64,000 nucleotides of DNA from Synchiropus splendidus (Eukaryota > Chordata > Actinopteri > Syngnathiformes > Callionymidae): contig NC_071340.1 of the NCBI RefSeq assembly GCF_027744825.2, positions 12,474,001 through 12,538,000 of the forward strand, written 5' to 3'. Positions within the stretch are counted from its first letter, which is position 1, and each line of letters begins with the position of its first letter. Below the pieces are notes generated by a model, which did no database searches, had not been told where the DNA came from, and saw only the letters and a program-made list of their open reading frames with translations. Below, piece after piece: positions 60,011 through 64,000 of this stretch. The translations under genes were made by a program, and so were the position numbers.

Positions 60011-60170
60011 CTACGAGTGGTTAGCTTCAGAGTCGGACAGTTGCTCAAAGGGGGTTTCGCCTGGGTGTTCATTCTCCGGCTCTGCATCCTCGTCGTTGCT
60101 CTCTGCGCTGTAGTCTATCGCTTCAAGAAAGGATGGCTCGTCCTCCTCCATCACGTAGGTGGTGGGGCAG
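60011..60170 (-). CDS. agtpbp1: agtpbp1 (cytosolic carboxypeptidase 1) terminal coding exon
   Basis: On the minus strand a C-rich acceptor (ccccccgcag, 60171-60180) precedes an exon that uses one base to finish a split codon and then reads [40 protein letters not shown] and [12 protein letters not shown], with stop TAG at 60011-60013. The [17 protein letters not shown] pattern and the acidic LSDSE end match the C-terminal tail of AGTPBP1/Nna1 as I remember it. AGTPBP1 removes glutamates from tubulin tails; the metallocarboxypeptidase catalytic residues are not in this exon. Gene order supports the call: AGTPBP1 lies convergent to NTRK2 in human. The paralogue agbl1 is the main alternative, but it neighbours ntrk3, not ntrk2. 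Confidence 0.82.
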
Positions 60171-63100
60171 CTGCGGGGGGGAAAAATGCTTGACATTATT
60201 TCAGGATGAAGCTGAGCATAGCAGATTCACCTCTCTCTTCTGAGGAGCACGGACCCCCCCTGTCCCCCGATTACGCTTCTGGTTTTTACCAAGGCTATAA
60301 TAATTTGGGGTTTTAAGTTAGTATAGTTTAGTTTATACTGTGGCTTAGCTAGTTTTCATTAGTTTCAGTTTTTGTCTTTTTTGTGTAGTTTTTCTTAGTT
60401 TTAGTGTTAGTGTTTTTTTTCCTTCAACATGGGGAATTGGAACAAGATTGAAGATTGAAATAGGTCACAAAATATTCAACAATAAGAAGTCAACAGAAGA
60501 CACCATGTAAAAAAATGTAAAGTTCAGAAAGATGACACTTTTGCCCGACAACCACCATCACGCTAGTCAGCATTGCCAGGTCAGGTCCTCAACATCACTG
60601 ACTTGACATGCTGCACCAAGAGCTGTCGAAAGACCAGCTGGGCCAAAATAAATAGATTTTAAATGATCTCAAAATGCTTCTTGATGAAATAAATAAAGAC
60701 AAAAAGGACAATTTTGCTATAATTTTAGTTGGTTTTGATTAATTTTGTAAACTGACAATGAAGTTTCAGTTACTTATTTTGTTTGATTTCAGCTAGCGAA
60801 AATCATTTTCAGTTTTTTTCATTAGTTTGTATTAACTACGATAACCTCGGTTCTAACCAGAATATAAACTTTAAAGAGAATCCAAATGCTATAATAGGCA
60901 TCTAATGATAAAATGGATAGAAGGATAAAGTGGAAGTTGGACAATAATATGGGCTATTTTTGAAAAGGCATCATTTTTTAATCTTGGTTTGTCTTTCATT
61001 GTGATCAAGGTGAGATTTCAATGTATATAAAACATACAGTTTGTTCATACATGTCGGAACATGGTTTGTTTTTCAAACAAATGTGTAATTTAAGCTTTCA
61101 TTTTTAACCCTGCCACCCTCAAAAAATAGATATATATATATATATTTATCCCAATTACTCAAGACATACCTTCTAAAACTAATGTGAACTAAACTACAAG
61201 GCCTCTACGGTGTGACTTCAAACAAATGGTATCGCTTGTGTTATGATAAGCTAATGACACCATCAATAAATGAAGATAAACCTGAAAGACGACTGATGAC
61301 TATTATTCGCGTTCCTCCCTGGGTTGTGACAGTGGGGCTGTTTTTTTTTCTTTTTCCTTACGGGTCTTAATGCTTAAATGGTTGCTGGTTCTTTGAGGTT
61401 TTAGTGGCTTTAGTGGGTTTTTAATGGTGTTAATGGCCTGAAACGTGATCCCTGAGAGACAGTCGATCAGGGGGCTCAGACAATCATCTCCCACCAGGCT
61501 CTCAGTGTGCCACGTACAGTAAGTGTGTGTGTGTGTGTCTAATGATCTGAATGGACAAACGGATAATGACAGTTGTAAGTTTGCGATTACAAGCCATTAC
61601 AGAAATAACCCTTCTCTTCTTTCTTTCTTTGGACGACACTTTGTCATACCAATTCAAACGCCCCACACACACACACTCATGTGCACGCCTGCCTGTATCC
61701 AGCCTTTAACATATTCCCAGTCAGTTATTGGCAGGCGCCCTCAAATGCCGAGATATGACGACCTATTAAACGGTAAGTGATGCCATGCATAAAACAATAA
61801 ACCCTGGATGGAAGAAGCCAATCTCAGAGGACAAACACGGGAAAGCACCAGAACACTTTTGGAGTCCCTTAATGAGCCAAGACATGAATGATGAATGACT
61901 ATATGTCAATATGAGAGTAGTGTAGGTGAGCGGTGGGGAGCCGGGTAGAGACGGAGAGTGAGACAAAGAGCAGTGAGCGATAAGTGGTCAGGTACGAGGC
62001 TGCTCCTCCGAATCAGCCGACTTAACAAATCTTTACACCAGAAAATGGAAACGCCATAAAACACAAACAATAAAAGCACTTGGATGGATGCAGTTAAAGC
62101 GACCGAGGTGAGCGCATTTGCGGTGACGTTGGTTAGGCCGCAGACTTTTCACCACGGGCTCATCAGCCAAAACTTGTGGTTCCACCCGTAAACCAAACAA
62201 GCCGCTCATAATACTTTCACCACGCCGTTGCTTGAGGAAAGACGCATCGGGAAAAATAAGCAACGGAATACAGTAGCAGATTAACTGTGGGTTAAGTCCT
62301 TTTCAGCGCACCATTCCCAGGTGCATCACATCACACAATGTGATGTCACGAGCAAAACATCCATGGTGAAGGAGAGTTAAGCAGACTGCACAGTTGAACT
62401 GGAAATTTAAGTTGAAAAAATGGTGTTCCGTGCAGCTCCACCCTGAGGTTTGTGCGACGTAAATTTGAGAATTCTCGTCTGAAATATTACTGAATAGTTC
62501 ATCATGAAACTAATAAGAACAACAATCTTTCTCATCAGGTTCCACACTGCACCAATAATACCTGCAACAACATCACGACTCTGGAAGTCACCTGCTCACT
62601 ATCTGCAGCGGTAGTTAACGGATGAAAAGACGACCTGAAAAGTATACGGATGTCTGCGAACTGTGAGCTGGAAAGGTAAATGAGACGTTGAGTGACAAGC
62701 CGACGCTGCAACAGTGAGTGAATCTGCTGGAGGCGGCTTCACTGAAATGACAGAGACTAAACTGAAGAGCTTTTCAAACCGCGACAACTGTCTCGTTTTG
62801 ATTTTATTGTCGTCTCGTTCACCGTGATGTGACTCAACCTTTTTCCACTCAGAGTTGTTGTGTGATACCGCTGGGAAAACAAGTGGCACAGGGAAGCTTG
62901 TGCTGGATTCAAGCATTAAAAAAAATCCTGGTGCAGACAGCAAGGATTTTCAATCCCCAAGATAATCTTGACTACTGTTTGAACTTCAGGAATATCGTGG
63001 TGATTCTTGCACTTGTTTATCAGTAAGATGGTTTGAGATCTAACATTGATTTCCAGTCATTTAACGCAGCGCAGTTGTAGAACTTCCTCTATCTGGGACA

Positions 63101-64000
63101 TACAGTATGTAACATATGAGACACTAGAACCACTTGAGCCAGCTCCTGTACATAAATGAAACTGTTCACCCCCCAAAACGACTGTGTTACTGTGACATAG
63201 GGGCAAGGCATAGGGAGCTGCTGCTGCACAGACGGAGCTCAATGTAGCTCGGCTTCTGTCAGCAAGAGAGCAGGACCCTCTGTTTACACTGAGTGGGGGA
63301 CACTAGCATTATCCACCGTTTACAGCTGACGCGGTCGCAGTTCATTGCTGGCATGGCTTTCAGCCCCACAGGAGCAGACGCTCATGCAGCGTTCTGAGTT
63401 GCAACACAACTTGTAAACTGTGAAACTTGAAGAAAGAGTAGACAAAGACTAAGTAGGCAGGCAGGTTAGTTACTTCTGAAGGAGTTTAAAATGTCTGACA
63501 GTTCTTACTGTACTGTAGGATACAGCATTGAGGAAAAAAATCTGTTGTTTCGATTCTCACTACAATAAATGAAAGTGGACTTCTATTTAATTTTTGTACA
63601 TTTTTTGTTTTTTATGATTAAAAAAAAGACACTATTTGACACTGAAGTAAGAGGTGAAAGTTATAAAAACAGTATTCCCACAAATGAAAACAGAAAAAAA
63701 CAGAATTCTCAAGAGTAAATTGGAAGTAAACAGAATTGGAGACAAAAATAAAACAGAATTACAGCCCTATAACAGTATGTGAGAGTTGATAACTGAAGAG
63801 GAAAAACAGAATGCGGGGTCAATTTTAAAAGGCCCAAAACGTGTTCAGAACACTTTCCTATACAATGCCTTCCTCTGTCCTCCTGTACCACAAAGGCTCC
63901 CACAGAAACACACTGCGCCTGAAATGTTACATTAAATAAGCTATATAAATAGGCTGTCAGGCACATTATGATGACGCATGAGTATTCTCCATATTAATAC
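60171..64000 (-). other. agtpbp1: agtpbp1 last intron (partial)
   Basis: 3.8 kb upstream of the terminal exon in gene direction, to the window edge. No further exon with convincing splice sites or CCP1-like protein was found on the minus strand. It contains (TA)n at about 61130-61145, (TG)n at 61523-61538 and AT-rich segments (60.3-61.1 kb and 63.5-63.8 kb). Confidence 0.65.

Noticed and set aside
60011..60170. Terminal exon as agbl1
   Set aside because: agbl1 pairs with ntrk3. With the receptor identified as TrkB, the paralogue agtpbp1 is the expected neighbour and the acidic tail resembles it.
62599..62943. Minus-strand frame considered as an upstream agtpbp1 exon
   Set aside because: No splice-bounded segment and no similarity to the carboxypeptidase region.

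Overview
The window is vertebrate nuclear DNA, almost certainly from a ray-finned (teleost) fish. Evidence: short coding exons with GT..AG borders separated by non-coding introns, many (CA)n, (TA)n and (ATT)n microsatellites, several dispersed repeats I recognise from teleost genomes, and protein sequence very close to but clearly distinct from mammals. There are no bacterial-style operons, CRISPR arrays or recognisable tRNA/rRNA genes.

Two convergent genes frame the window. Positions 1-28700 (+) hold the 3' half of ntrk2, which encodes TrkB, the BDNF/NT-4 receptor tyrosine kinase. Seven exons can be placed to the base (8811-8999, 17104-17234, 21167-21339, 21543-21698, 21861-21945, 26573-26731, 28515-28700). 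They join in frame into about 359 residues covering the juxtamembrane Shc-docking segment, the whole kinase domain and the PLC-gamma docking tail. The extracellular, transmembrane and truncated-isoform exons are not seen and probably lie upstream. One intron inside the kinase domain (21340-21542) uses a GC donor instead of GT.

On the minus strand, 60011-60170 is the last coding exon of agtpbp1 (cytosolic carboxypeptidase 1, a tubulin deglutamylase), with a probable 2 kb 3' UTR reaching a poly(A) signal at 57950-57955. The tail-to-tail ntrk2/agtpbp1 order is the same as in human 9q21, which supports both calls. 60171-64000 is intron of agtpbp1.

Between the genes (about 28.7-57.9 kb) lies intergenic and UTR sequence with no recognised protein gene. 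It holds decayed mobile elements: several non-autonomous hAT-like elements with 8-bp target duplications, a pair of related MITEs with long terminal inverted repeats, two different non-LTR retrotransposon fragments (one of them inside ntrk2 intron sequence), fragments of a common teleost 3'-tail repeat, a 775-bp compound trinucleotide array with nested duplications, and a 20-bp perfect hairpin. One open frame of 229 codons (38868-39557) is unusually long for this DNA and unrecognised. I found no convincing previously undescribed system; the best leads are the GC-AG kinase intron, the orphan open frame, the nested microsatellite and the hAT/MITE families.
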